Source: Aquarana catesbeiana
Lineage: Eukaryota > Chordata > Amphibia > Anura > Ranidae
Direction of reading: 5' to 3'
Assembly (NCBI RefSeq): GCF_042186555.1
Contig: NC_133324.1
Span: forward strand, 4,911,395-4,975,394
Length of the DNA: 64,000 bases
Both the position numbers and the translations under genes were made by a program. Below the pieces are notes generated by a model that saw nothing but the letters and a program-made list of their open reading frames with translations, did no database searches and was not told where the DNA came from. This document shows positions 11,346 through 23,083 of this stretch, in pieces. Every line of letters begins with the position of its first letter. Position 1 is the stretch's first letter.

Positions 11346-12740
11346 CTCATTCTCTATACACCTGCGTACGTACAGAATGCAGAATGTTTTGGAATGAAAG
11401 ATACGTCTCTGGGTTTTGGAGAAATAAAATGGCCTTCTCTAAAGTTTTCATCTCTGGGCGATGCTGTGATGCCTCTTTCCGGTGTTGGTGTCGTAGGGTA
11501 AGGTGCGGAGAAATGAAAGCCTACGGCGTATTTTGTCTTCATAATTAATCTCCGGAAGTTTCTATAATCCCGGACTCGGGGTACATAAAATGTATTTATT
11601 ATCTCCTCCGAACTATTAATAAACTCCAGATTCTCCTACATCATGTCTCACAGCTTCTAATGTTCCAGATAATATCATGAAGGCTCCCCCACCCCATCCC
11701 CGTGTTTTCTTCCCCTTCCTGGAATTTCTATTGCTCTGGCGAGGGATGGAGGGGGGGATTATATTCACCCCCTCGGATGAAGAATGAAAGGAACATTTAT
11801 AACTCAATCCGCCACAAGCCACCCTTGCTATTCTGGTAGACACGATGCCTCACACTTGTGCCCACAGATGGGAGGCTGGAGGGTGGTGGGTCTGGGTTGG
11901 CATCGGGCGTTTTCGAGGTAGACAGATGATACGTGATCTGTGACAAATCACAGAGTCTTCTCTGGATGTGGTAATTTTATAACGACACAGAAGATGTCTG
12001 AACTCATCGCTGGGGACAGCAGCTGTTACTCGCTGGTCACCTGACAGCGCCGGCGGCGTCTCCAGAGAATTTGGAATTACTCAGAACAGACCAATGTGCG
12101 GGACGGGGGGTTTCTGATAAACGATCTAACCATTGTTTAAAGACTGTAGATGTGTAGAAAAAAAGACAACAATGTCTGAAATGGGGGGGCACATGTCGAC
12201 TGAGCACAGCAAGAAAGAGGAGACTGGGGAAGCCAACAAGGGGGAAAATGGGGCAAAATATTCCAGAAAAACTTCTGATTTGGGGATTTGGGGCCACAAT
12301 TGTACTACTTCCACTGAGCAGCCATGGAGCATCTTCATAGTCAAGACCTCCTCCGCAAAGTCCAACATTAAAATTGGCATCCCTGCATCCACAACCAGGA
12401 CAATCTGTCTGCCTGCCATGGACATGTGGATTCCGGAAAGCCAATTTTGATGTCACTTGTTTGTTGGAGAGTAACCACATTCCATAGAGAGAAGCCAGGC
12501 AGATGGAACATAGACCCCTATAGGAGGGCCTTGGCCATGTGTGGTTGTACGAGGAACAACATCTGGAATTTTATCCCTATCAGCCATTTGCGAAAACTGA
12601 TCATTGACTCTCAGTCTCAGCACCTCCATTAAGCTCCTGGGACATTGAGCTGGGGAGGGGGGCTACTCCTACATTCCTGGGCTGGAAAGTGGGGAACCAT
12701 AAAGTGGCCGAGCCACACTCAATGTCAAAGTGTCCTCCTC
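11346..12740. other. Longest non-repetitive stretch of the left half; no gene identified
   Basis: Balanced, complex sequence including GC-rich blocks near 11990-12070. I checked the minus strand for Lbx exon 1 signatures (an S-I-E/A-D-I-L motif and an S-P-L-C-A-L-E-E-L motif) and saw none. Open frames at 12037-12480 (minus) and 12133-12450 (plus) overlap each other and contain no domain I know. Conserved non-coding elements are possible here but cannot be recognised without comparison. Confidence 0.45.
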
Positions 12741-12742
12741 CT

Positions 12743-13035
12743 GGCAGCACAGTGGCTAAGTGGTTAGCAACAACAAAGCCTGGGGAATGCCCAGGAAAAA
12801 ATCCAAGCCTACTTACCACCAGCTCACAGACAACCAAATAAACCTGTCTAACAGTATGCGTTAAAAACAGGGGTTTAGTCCTCACGCATTTGCACCCTGG
12901 TATCTGTGGTTAGCACTTCTGGCTGGCAGCACTAGGGTCGTTGGTTCGATCCCCAACCAAGGCACTACCTGCACGGAGTTTGTATGCGTTCCCTGTTCCT
13001 GCGTGGGTTTCCTCACACATTCCAAAGGCATGCTA
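12743..13035 (+). mobile_element. tRNA-derived SINE, interrupted by a 136-bp insertion
   Basis: The element starts GGCAGCACAGTGGC. It has an RNA polymerase III A box, TGGCTAAGTGG, at 12753-12763 and a B box, GGTTCGATCCC, at 12943-12953. A SINE body follows (ACTACCTGCACGGAGTTTG, then GCGTGGGTTTCCTC), shared with the copy at 35.95-36.33 kb. The A and B boxes are too far apart because foreign sequence at 12770-12905 splits the head. The 3' part ends near 13035, so the copy is truncated. Relation to tRNA is inferred from the box motifs. Confidence 0.75.
12770..12905. mobile_element. 136-bp insertion within the SINE, flanked by a 10-bp direct repeat
   Basis: GTGGTTAGCA occurs at 12760-12769 and again at 12906-12915. 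Joining the outer sequences restores the normal SINE order, so the 136 bases between were probably inserted with a target duplication. The insert has no clear terminal inverted repeats and I do not recognise its family. Confidence 0.5.
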
Positions 13036-13345
13036 AAAAAAGTGTCCTCCTACAAAATACGAAAGACATATGAAAAGGAAGTCTCCATTCTGTCAGAAAC
13101 CAACCGGGTTCCAAAGGTCCAGGATCCAATATGAAAACCAAGGATTCTGATTGGTTGGAACGGGTGACAAGAAGTTTGATTTCCCCCATTCCATATGTAT
13201 GCTGCATTGTGTACTGCAGGCAGATGATGTCTGGTAGACATCGGAGGTTTATTGATTAGAAGCAAGCTCAGTGTCTAAGAACGTCGGTCTCCAACCAGGG
13301 GGGGCCAAGTACTGGGGGCCCAGCCCTCAGACTATCTTCAGGGAG
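13036..13345. other. Spacer, no gene seen
   Basis: Complex sequence between the SINE and the next array. Overlapping minus-strand open frames have no recognisable motif. Confidence 0.5.
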
Positions 13346-15320
13346 GAGAGCCATACAATACATATGACTGGCCCTATGAATACCACTGGACCTACTACAT
13401 ACAAATGACTCTACTACATATGACTGGCCTGCCCTATACATACCACTGACCCTACTACTTACCACTGACTAGACTACATAGGACTGGCCCTATACATACC
13501 ACCGAACCAACTACATACCACTGGATCTACTACATATGACTGGCCTGCCCTATATATACTACTGGCTAAACTACATAGGACTGGCCCTATACATACCAAT
13601 GAACCAGCTACATACCACTGGACCTACTACATATGACTGGCCTGCCCTATACATACTACTGGCTAAACTACATAGGACTGGCCCTATACATACCAATGAA
13701 CCAGCTACATACCACTGGACCTACTACATATGACTGGCCTGCCCTATACATACTACTGACTAGACTACATAGGACTGGCCCTATACATACCACTGAACCA
13801 ACTACATACCACTGGACCTACTACATATGACTGTCCTGACCTATACATACTACTGACTAAACTACATAGGACTGGCCCTATACATACCAATGAACCAACT
13901 ACATACCACTGGATCTACTACATATGAATGGCCTGCCCTATACATACTACTGGCTAAACTACATAGGACTGGCCCTATACATACCAATGAACCAGCTACA
14001 TACCACTGGACCTACTACATATGACTGGCCTGCCCTATACATACTACTGGCTAAACTACATAGGACTGGCCCTATACATACCACTGAACCAGCTACATAC
14101 CACTGGACCTACTACATATGACTGGCCTGCCCTATACATACTACTGACTAGACTACATAGGACTGGCCCTATACATACCACTGAACCAACTACATACCAC
14201 TGGACCTACTACATATTACTGGCCTGTACTATACATACTACTGACTAAACTACATAGGACTGGCCCTATACATACCAATGAACCAGCTACATACCACTGG
14301 ACCTACTACATATGACTGGCCTGCCCTATACATACTACTGGCTAAACTACATAGGACTGGCCCTATACATACCACTGAACCAACTACATACCACTGGACC
14401 TACTACATATGACTGGCCTGACCTATACATACTACTGACTAAACTACATAGGACTGGCCCTATACATACCAATGAACCAACTACATACCACTGGATCTAC
14501 TACATATGAATGGCCTGCCCTATACATACTACTGGCTAAACTACATAGGACTGGCCCTATACATACCAATGAACCAGCTACATACCACTGGACCTACTAC
14601 ATATGACTGGCCTGCCCTATACATACTACTGGCTAAACTACATAGGACTGGCCCTATACATACCACTGAACCAGCTACATACCACTGGACCTACTACATA
14701 TGACTGGCCTGCCCTATACATACTACTGACTAGACTACATAGGACTGGCCCTATACATACCACTGAACCAACTACATACCACTGGACTTACTACATATTA
14801 CTGGCCTGTACTATACATACTACTGACTAAACTACATAGGACTGGCCCTATACATACCAATGAACCAACTACATACCACTGGACCTACTACATATGACTG
14901 GCCTGCCCTATACATACTACTGACTAGACTACATAGGACTGGCCCTATACATACCACTGAACCAACTACATACCACTGGACCTACTACATATGACTGGCC
15001 TGCCCTATACATACTACTGGCTAAACTACATAGGACTGGCCCTATACATACCACTGAACCAACTACATACCACTGGACCTACTACATATGACTGGCCTGC
15101 CCTATACATACTACTGGCTAAACTACATAGGACTGGCCCTATACATACCACTGGACCTACTACATATTGCTGGGCTTGCTACATACAAATGACTGTACTA
15201 CATATGACTGGCCCTATACATACCACTGGACTTGCTACATACTGCTGACTCTACGACTGGCCTGCCCTATACATACCGTTGGACCGGCTACATACAACTG
15301 ACCCTACAACATATGACTTT
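13346..15320. repeat. 97-bp tandem repeat with 582-bp higher-order period
   Basis: About 19 units of 97 bp, each made of four related sub-blocks: CTACATATGACTGGCCTGCC, CTATACATACTACTGGCTAAA-like, CTACATAGGACTGGCC and CTATACATACCAATGAACCA. ACCACTGGACCTA closes each unit. The stretch beginning near 13924 recurs almost identically at 14506, an offset of 582 bp or six units. Both edges degrade into shorter sub-blocks (13346-13500 and 15150-15320). The many short plus-strand open frames starting with ATGACTGGCC are copies of one reading of the unit. Confidence 0.95.
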
Positions 15321-16844
15321 ATATACAGATTACCGATTGATCACTGCTTCCTCCTCCACTCCCTGACCAGACCTCATACAAAGCCTTTACTTTTGCCCCC
15401 CCCCCCCCATTCCCTCCAGGGACTCTTCTCTCAGCGTTTCCTCAGAGTTGTAAATGTTTTTTCTGTATTTCTGTATTCAGTTTTGAAATGATTTTTGTGT
15501 TTTTCTATTTTTTTTTTTCTCCTCCGGTTTCTATGTCTCACTACATCACCCAGCATGGAAGGAGGGGAGAGTATTGCGCGTATCACGAATAACAATGATA
15601 ATGATGCCGTTCCACTTTCAGCCTGCAGACGGCAGCAGAGAGCCGTGTGATCTGTGCCGTGCGGTCACGGGGTAATTCGAATTATCCGGGAATGACGCTC
15701 AGCATTCCAGTCTGTGGGAAATCTGCATTATAATGGTTTTCTCAGTTTATAGAGCTTCTCGACTTAACCACTTGAGTACCGGACACCAGAGACCCCCTTC
15801 ATTACCACGTTACTTCTCGGTTTTCTTGACTGACAATTGCTCATCAAACGCGGGACACCAATCAATGTTTTAAATTGTGTTCTTTTTTTTTGGTGGTATT
15901 TAACAACCACTGATTTTTATTTATTTTTTCAAATTTTTTTAAACTTTAGAACGGAAATAATAGTGACACGTGGTTAAACGATGCCTCTACATATACCAGA
16001 AAAAAAAGGGGGCAAGGTGTTTTCCACCAATACAATATCCATGTACATGTATATATGATATGATAGCACTTGGGTTTGGTTCTGTTTATTTTCTTCACTG
16101 TTTGGGTATTTGTTTTTCATTATTTTACCACCAATATCTACACATTAATAGGGTAATATTACTTTCATTATGGGTTTTCCAGCTGGGATTCACTCACCAA
16201 TGATGGCCACCAATTTCACTCTATTTCTCGACAATGGACCCTTATTTGACTCCTTTTTTAACCAATCACTCATTTTATACATTTTTTATATTTCTACGAA
16301 TTCCACCCCAAGATAGATGCCCAACGAGGTCCACATATCATCGATTGCACCCATGCACAATCACCCTCTGGGAAAGTGCCCAGTTTCCCTCATATTGTTC
16401 AGACTCTATACTACATTTTTTTCTTCATTATTCAGTATTTACATTCGCCTATACCGTTTTGTTTTTTTGAACTATTACACATGGGGTGTGATGTTTAGGA
16501 GTTTGTTACTTGTAACAAGTACTTTTTCCCCCCTTCATTGAGGTTTTACTGTTGCTGTTTTCCAACTTTCAGTATTTGCACACCCTGGACCATCGTGACA
16601 CCTGGTCATTTCCTTGGACGTTTGCCTGTCTGGCTGGCCCCCTCCCCTCCACAGCCCCCAGGGGAGAACTATACAGACCATTCGGGGATCTTCTTTTGTT
16701 TTCCTTTATCTTCATTTCCACTAGGGAGAATTATGGGAACCAAGAATCCACTTGACTTTTTACCCTTTAGTCCTTCATTAGGACTAATATACACAATTGT
16801 AAATTTTTGTTTTCCCTCTCCCTTCTTTGCCTGTTTCCTCTCCC
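15321..16844. other. Non-repetitive T-rich DNA, no gene identified
   Basis: T-rich sequence with a C run near 15398-15409 and several T runs (15508-15520, 15885-15893). The segment around 16480-16840 is complex and could be the tail of a dispersed element, but I cannot name it. Overlapping plus-strand open frames at 16234-16849 have no recognisable domain. Confidence 0.45.
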
Positions 16845-19800
16845 CCTGAGGAAGAGGAGTCAGAGGAAGAGAAGCTGGAGGAAGAGGAGCCGGAGGAAGT
16901 GGAGCCGGAAGAAGAGGAGCTGGAGGAAGTGAAGCCGGAGGAAGAGGAGCTGGAGGAAGAGGAGCCGGAAGAAGATAGGCTGGAGGAAGAGGAGCCGGAG
17001 GAAGAGGAGCCGGAGGAAGATAGGCTGGAGGAAGAGGAGCCGGAGGAAGAGGAGCCGGAGGAAGAGGAGCCAGAGGAAGAGGATCCGGAGGAAGTGGAGC
17101 TGAAGGAAGTGAAGCTGCAGGAAGAGGAGCTGGAGGAAGTGGAGCTGGAGGAAGACAAGCTGGAGGAAGAGGAGCCAAAGGAGGAGGAGCCGGAGTTAGA
17201 GAAGCTAGAGCAAGAGGAATTAAAGGAAGAGGAGCCAGAACATGAGAAGCTGGAGGAAATGGAGCCAGAGGAAGAGAAGCTGGAGGAAGTTGAGCCGGAG
17301 GAAGTGGAGCCAGAGGAAGAGAAGCCCGAGGAAGAGGAACCAGACCAAGAGAAGCCTGAGGAAGAGGAGCCGGACAAAAAGGAGCCAGAGCAAGATGACC
17401 CGAAGGAAAAGGAGCCACACCAAGAGGAGCCAAAGGAGGAGAGGGAGAGGGGCCATAGAAAGAGAAGCTGAAGGAAGAAGAGCCTGGGGAAGAGAAGCTG
17501 GAGGAAAAGGAGCCGGAGGAAGAGGAGCCAGAGGAAGAGAAGCTGGAGGAAGAGGAGTCGGAGGAAAAGGAGCCAGAGGAAGTGGAGCCGGAGGAAGTGG
17601 AGCTGGAGGAAGAGGAGCCGGAGGAAGAGGATCCAGAGGAAGTAGAGCTGGAGGAAGTGGAGCCACAGGAAGAGGAGCTGGAGGAAGTGGAGCTGGAGGA
17701 AGACAAGCTGGAGGAAGAGGAGCCAAAGGAGGAAGAGCCGGAGTTAGAGAAGATAGAGCAAGAGGAATTAAAGGAAGAGGAGCTGGTGGAAGAGGAGCCA
17801 GAGGATGAGAAGCTGGAGGAAAAGGAGCCAGAGGAAGAGATACTGGAGGAAGTTGAGCCGGAGGAAGTGGAGCCAGAGGAAGAGAAGCCAGAGGAAGAGG
17901 AACCAGACCAAGAGAAGCCGGAGTTAGAGGAGCCAGACAAAAAAGAGCCAGAGCAAGATGACCCGGAGGAAAAGGAGCCACACCACAAGAGCCGGAGGAA
18001 GATGAGCCATAGAAAGAGAAGTTGAAGGAAGAAGAGCCTTGGGAAGAGGAGCTGGAGGAAAAGGAGCCGGAGGAAGAGGAGCCGGAGGAAGAGAAGCTGG
18101 AGGAAGAGGAGCCAGAGGAAAAGGAGCCAGAGGAAGTGGAGCCGGAGGAAGTGGAACCACAGGAAGAGGAGACGGAGGAAGTGGAGCTGGAGGAAGAGGA
18201 GCCGGAGGAAAGAAGCTGGAAGAAGAGGAGCCATAAGAAAAGGAGCCAGAGGAAGTGGAGCCGGAGAAAGTGGAACCGCAGAAAAAGTAGCCGGAGGAAG
18301 TGGAGCCGGAGGAAGATAAGCTGGAGGAGGAGGACCGAAGGAAGAGGATCCGGAGGAAGTGGAGCTGGTGGAAGTGGAGCAGCAGGAAGAGGAGCCAGAG
18401 GAAGTGGAGCTGGAGGAAGATGAGCTGGAGGAAGAGGAGCCAAAGGAGGAAGAGCTGGAGTTAGAGAAGCTTGAGCAAGAGTAATTAAAGGAAGAGAAGC
18501 TGGAGGAAGTTGAGCTGGAACAAGTGGAGCCAGAGGAAGAGGAGCCAGACCAAGAGAAGCCGGAGGAAGAGGAGCCGGACAAAAAGGAGCCAGAGCAAGA
18601 TGACCCGGAGGAAAAGGAGCCACATCAAGAAGAGCCAGAGGAAGAGGAGCAATAGAAAGAAAAGCTGAAGGAAGAAGAGCCTGGGGAAGAGTAGCCGGAG
18701 GAAAAGGAGCCGGAGGAAGAGGAGCTGGGGAAAGAGGAGCCAGAGTTAGAGAAGCTAGAGCAAGAGGAAGAGAAGCTGGAGGAAGAGGAGCCAGAGGAAG
18801 AGAAGCTGGAGGAAGAAGAGCCTGGGGAAGTGTAGCCAGAGAAAAGAGAAGCTGGAGAAAGAGGAGGCGGGGGAAGAGGGGCTGGAGAAAGAGGATCTGG
18901 AGGAAAAGGAGCCAACGGAAGAGGAGGTGCAGTTAGAGAAGCTACAGCAAGAGGAATTAAAGGAAGAGGAGCTGGAGGAAAAGGAGTCAGAGGAAGAGAA
19001 GCTGAAGGAAGTTGAGCCGGAGGAAGTGGAGCCGGAGGAAGAGGAGCCAGGGGAAGAGAAGACAGAGGAAGAGGAGCCAGAGGAAGAGGAGCCGGAGGAA
19101 GAGAAAGAGGAGCCAGAGGAAGTGGAACCACAGGAAGAGGAGCCAGAGGAAGTGGAGCTGGAAGAAGAGGAGCCGGAGAAAGTGGAGCCAGAAGAAGAGG
19201 AGCCGGAGCAAAAGGAGAAGCTGAAGGAAGTTGAGCCGGAGGAAGTGGAGCCGGAGGAAGAGGAGCCAGGGGAAGAGAAGACAGAGGAAGAGGAGCCAGA
19301 GGAAGAGGAGCCGGAGGAAGAGAAAGAGGAGCCAGAGGAAGTGGAACCACAGGAAGAGGAGCCAGAGGAAGTGGAGCTGGAAGAAGAGGAGCCGGAGAAA
19401 GTGGAGCCAGAAGAAGAGGAGCCGGAGCAAAAGGAGCTGGAGGAAGAGGAGCCAGAGAAAGATAAGCTGGAGGAAGAGGATCTGGAGGAAGTGGAGCTGG
19501 AGGAAGTGGAGCCGCAGGAGGAGGAGCCGGAGGAAGTGGAGCTGGAGGAAGACGAGTTGGAGGAAGATGAGCCAAAGGAGGAGGAGCCGGAGTTAGAGGA
19601 GATAGAGCAAGAGGAATTAAAGGAAGAGGAGCTGGAGGAAAAGGGGCTGGAGAAGGAAGAGCTGGAGGAAGAGGAGACAAAGGAAGAGGAGCCGGAGTTA
19701 GAGAAGCTAGAGCATGAGGAATTAAAGGAAGAGGAGCTGGAGGAAAAGGAGCCGGAGGAAGTTGAGCCGGAGGAAGTGGAGCCAGAGGAAGAGAAGCCAG

Positions 19801-19985
19801 AGGAAGAGGAGCCAGAGGAAGAGGAGCCAGAGGAAGAGGAGCCAGACCAAGAGAAGCCGGAGGAAGAGGAGCTGGACAAAAAGGAGCCGGAGCAAGATGA
19901 TCCGGAGGAAAAGGAGCCACACCAAGAAGAGCCAGAGGAAGAAGAGCCATAGGAAGAAAAGCTGAAGGAAGAAGAGCCTGGGGAA
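16845..19985. repeat. 3.1-kb polypurine/polypyrimidine minisatellite (GAGGAAGAGGAGCCG-type units)
   Basis: The plus strand is almost pure A and G with periodic single C or T, built from 12- and 15-bp units such as GAGGAAGAGGAGCCG and GAGGAAGTGGAGCTG. A longer period is marked by GAGTTAGAGAAGCTAGAGCA near 17191, 17748, 18448, 18724, 18930, 19589 and 19695. A block of about 219 bp near 19003-19221 is repeated at once at about 19222-19440. Plus-strand frames encode Glu/Pro repeats (EEEEP), but the frame changes between 16827, 17582, 18022 and 18927. Minus-strand frames of up to 637 codons encode Ser, Leu or Pro repeats. I read it as a minisatellite. Confidence 0.9.
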
Positions 19986-20368
19986 GACACTTTCTCTATG
20001 GGTGAATGTGAGCTCTCCTGGTGGAATGTTCAGACACTTTCTCTATGGGTGAATGTGAGCTCTCCTGGTGGAATGTTCGGACACTTTCTCTATGGGTGAA
20101 TGTGAGCTCTCCTGGTGGAATGTTCAGACACTTTCTCTATGGGTGAATGTGAGCTCTCCTGGTGGAATGTTCAGACGCTTTCTCTATGGGTGAATGTGAG
20201 CTCTCCTGGTGGAATGTTCAGACGCTTTCTCTATGGGTGAATGTGAGCTCTCCTGGTGGAATGTTCGGCCGCTTAATGGGTGAATGTGAGCTCTTCTGGT
20301 GGAATGTTCAGACGCTTTCTCTATGGGTGAATGTGAGCTCTCCTGTTGGAATGTTCAGACACTTTCTC
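19986..20368. repeat. 47-bp tandem repeat, about eight copies
   Basis: Units of CACTTTCTCTATGGGTGAAT followed by GTGAGCTCTCCTGGTGGAAT and GTTCAGA start at 19988, 20035, 20082, 20129 and onward at exact 47-bp steps. One unit near 20270 has lost part of the sequence. Copies are nearly identical, which indicates a recent expansion. The array is cut off at its right end by the transposon at 20372. Confidence 0.95.
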
Positions 20369-20371
20369 TTA

Positions 20372-20749
20372 TGCCGTGTACACACAAGCAGAACTCCGAA
20401 GGACTTTTCGATGGAGTTCCGACGATCGGGACTTGCCTACACACGATCACAACAAAGTCCGATCCTTTCATACGTGATGACATACGACAGGACTAGAATA
20501 AGGAAGTTCATAGACAGTAGCCAATAGCTGCCCTAGCGTCGTTTTTTGTCCGTCGGACTAGCATACAGACAATCGGACTTTTCGATAGAAACTGGGTCGG
20601 TCGGAAAGATTTGAAACTTTTCTATTTCGAAGGTCCGTCAGATTTTTAGACAGAAAAGGTCAGATGAAGCCCACACACGATCGAATTGTTCGACGGATTC
20701 GTTCAGTCGGACCTTTGATGCTGAAAAGTTCGATCGTGTGTATGCGGCA
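20372..20749. mobile_element. Short non-autonomous DNA transposon (MITE), 378 bp
   Basis: The left end reads TGCCGTGTACACACAAGC and the right end, reverse-complemented, reads TGCCGCATACACACGATCG, so the element has terminal inverted repeats. Each end is flanked by TTA (20369-20371 and 20750-20752), which fits a 3-bp target duplication of the kind made by PIF/Harbinger elements. The interior has repeated CGGACTTTTCGAT-like motifs and no coding capacity. I recall similar CCGTGTACACACGA-type ends as abundant in ranid frog DNA; the family was not verified. Confidence 0.75.
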
Positions 20750-20985
20750 TTAGGATGAAATGTTGAGGGAAAATTACATTTGGCCGGCGAAAGGAAACAA
20801 GAAAAACGTTCCACACAATTTACAAACATTCCATCAATTATTATTATGTCGGGACGATCGTAAAGTGAATTTTTTCTTTATAAGCAAACCCCCCCGGGGG
20901 GCGCTCTGCAGATATAAATTGTGATTGATCCATGGGGGGGGGAATAAAATCCTACAAACTAACTGGTTCCTGTGCGGATGGCGAG
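20750..20985. other. Spacer, no feature seen
   Basis: AT-rich sequence with one CCCCCCCGGGGGG palindrome near 20888-20901. No gene or repeat period. Confidence 0.5.
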
Positions 20986-21950
20986 AAAACAAAAGTCCGA
21001 TCTAAAAATAATTATAAGAACAAGAATACTAAGAATGATAAAAATAATAAAAAGAACAACAAGAATAATAGGAAGAATAAGGATATTATTTCTAAAAATA
21101 GGAACAACAATTTTACTACCACTAAGAACGATAATAATAAAAAGTACAACAAAAACAACAACAGCAATAAAAGTACTACTAATAATAACAATAACCACAA
21201 CAATACTGCTACTACAACTAAAATCAATAATAACAATAATAATAACAGCAACAAAAACTACTACTACAAAAAATAATAATAAAAATAAACATTATCATCA
21301 TCATAATCACAACATCACCAATACTACTAATAATAAAAAATAACAACGAGCACAACAATAATATTGCTACTACTACCAATATTATCAATATTAATAATAA
21401 AAACAACAACAATAATATTACCGCTAGTGTTAATAATAATGATAACAGCAACAAAAACTACTACTACTAAAAATAATATCTTTAAATATTTACAACAACA
21501 ACACTACTGCTACTATGAAAATTATTAATAATAATAATAATAATAATAATATTCATAATGATATAAAAAAAACACCAACACCAATCGTATTACCACTACT
21601 ATTAATAATAATGATAATAATAAAAATAATAATAACAAAAACTACTACTACTAAAAATAGTAATAATAAATAACAATAACAGCAGCAGCAACAACAGCAA
21701 GTAGTACCAGTAGTAATAATTATTATTATTAATATAAAAATAAACATTATCATAATCATCATCACCATCATCACTATAACATCACCAATATCACCAATAA
21801 TAAAAAATATAGCAAGCACAACAATAATAATAGCCCTACTATGAATAATATCGATAATAATACTATTATAACAACAACAAAAAGTACTATTATTAATAAC
21901 AACAACACCATTAATATAATCACTACTCTTATTATTCTTCTTATTATTAT

Positions 21951-21984
<34 letters not shown>

Positions 21985-22445
21985 CAACAAAAAGCATTAC
22001 TACTGAAAATAATAATAATAAATTATAATAACAACAACAATAATATTACTACTATTAGTACTAATAATAATTAAAAAAATAAACATTATCATCATCATTA
22101 TATCGTCACCAATACCACTAATAATACAAATAGCAATTACAACAATAATATAATTACTACTTCTACTACTTATAATCATAATAATAATATTTATAATTAT
22201 AACAATAACAAGGATATTAATACTACTAAAAAGAAATAATAATAGTAATAATAATAATAATAGGAAAAAACACAATAATATTATTACTACTATTAATAAT
22301 CATCATCAAATGATATCACCAATACTACTAACAATAATAACAATAATATAATTACTACTTCTAAAACTAATAACAATAATATTCATAATTATAGTATTAG
22401 CCATTATATTAATAGTACTAAAAAGAAATAATAATATAAAAAAAG
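20986..22445. repeat. Imperfect AAT/AAC/ACT trinucleotide array
   Basis: The sequence is almost entirely built from AAT, AAC, ATT and ACT triplets. A longer unit is visible: the landmark AAATAAACATTATCATCATC recurs near 21285, 21741 and 22079. Another, AACAGCAACAAAAACTACTA, recurs near 21242, 21440 and 21638. Open frames on both strands are Asn/Thr/Ile or Leu/Val runs from these triplets. Confidence 0.9.
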
Positions 22446-22690
22446 AGAATAACAATCTAAAAATTGTGACAAAAAAAGAAAATGGGGGGGTTGGGGGATG
22501 TTTTCAGAGGATTTTTTGAGGGGGAAGTTTTGGGGGGCAGTTTTCGGCGGGGTGTGGGTTGATATTTCACCTTTCTGTAGTGAAATATGTGATAGAATGG
22601 AGTGAGGAGTCTGATGAGACATGGGGGGCGGGGTGGGGTGAGGTGGGGGATGGGAGGGGGGGTGGGGAGGGGAGGGGAAGGTTGCTGTTT
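22446..22690. other. G-run-rich segment with quadruplex potential
   Basis: The plus strand carries many runs of three or more G within a short distance (22483-22550 and 22622-22682), for example GGGGGGTTGGGGGATG and GGGAGGGGGGGTGGGGAGGG. The spacing between runs satisfies the usual pattern for intramolecular G-quadruplexes. No coding region is supported. Confidence 0.6.
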
Positions 22691-23083
22691 TGGTGGAGAT
22701 CTGTAGTCACCATGCTGGATGGTTGGGATGACATTTCACAATAAAAACGATCATCGTGTGAATAAATAATAATAATAATAATGGGGGATAATGTCGGGAC
22801 ATTCACAGCATACAGAGATAGCGCTGAGATCACCACATATCTCCACTATGATGTCATACATCTCATAGAATGGGGGGAGGGGGGACAAGAAGACACGACT
22901 CAGAATTGGCTCCTCAGATCCGGAATAATACAGAAATGGAGGATCAATAATACAAGACTGACCAAGAACCGGAATATTCCGGAGGAGTATAAAATAAATT
23001 ATAATTGAATCTGCAACCAATCAGACGCAAATTATGGGTGGAGCCACTGTCATGAGGGTGTGTCTAAAATACAAGTAATAATA
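22691..23083. other. Spacer, no gene seen
   Basis: Complex sequence with a short AAT run near 22765-22782. The open frames at 22781-23008 (plus) and 22751-23020 (minus) overlap on opposite strands and have no known motif. Confidence 0.5.

Noticed and set aside
12037..12480. 147-codon minus-strand frame as Lbx exon 1
   Set aside because: It has none of the exon 1 motifs of Lbx proteins, and another frame on each strand is open over the same bases.
16669..18582. 637-codon minus-strand open frame rich in Ser, Leu and Pro
   Set aside because: It is the pyrimidine strand of the polypurine array. Other frames on both strands are equally open and the composition changes wherever a unit length shifts the frame.
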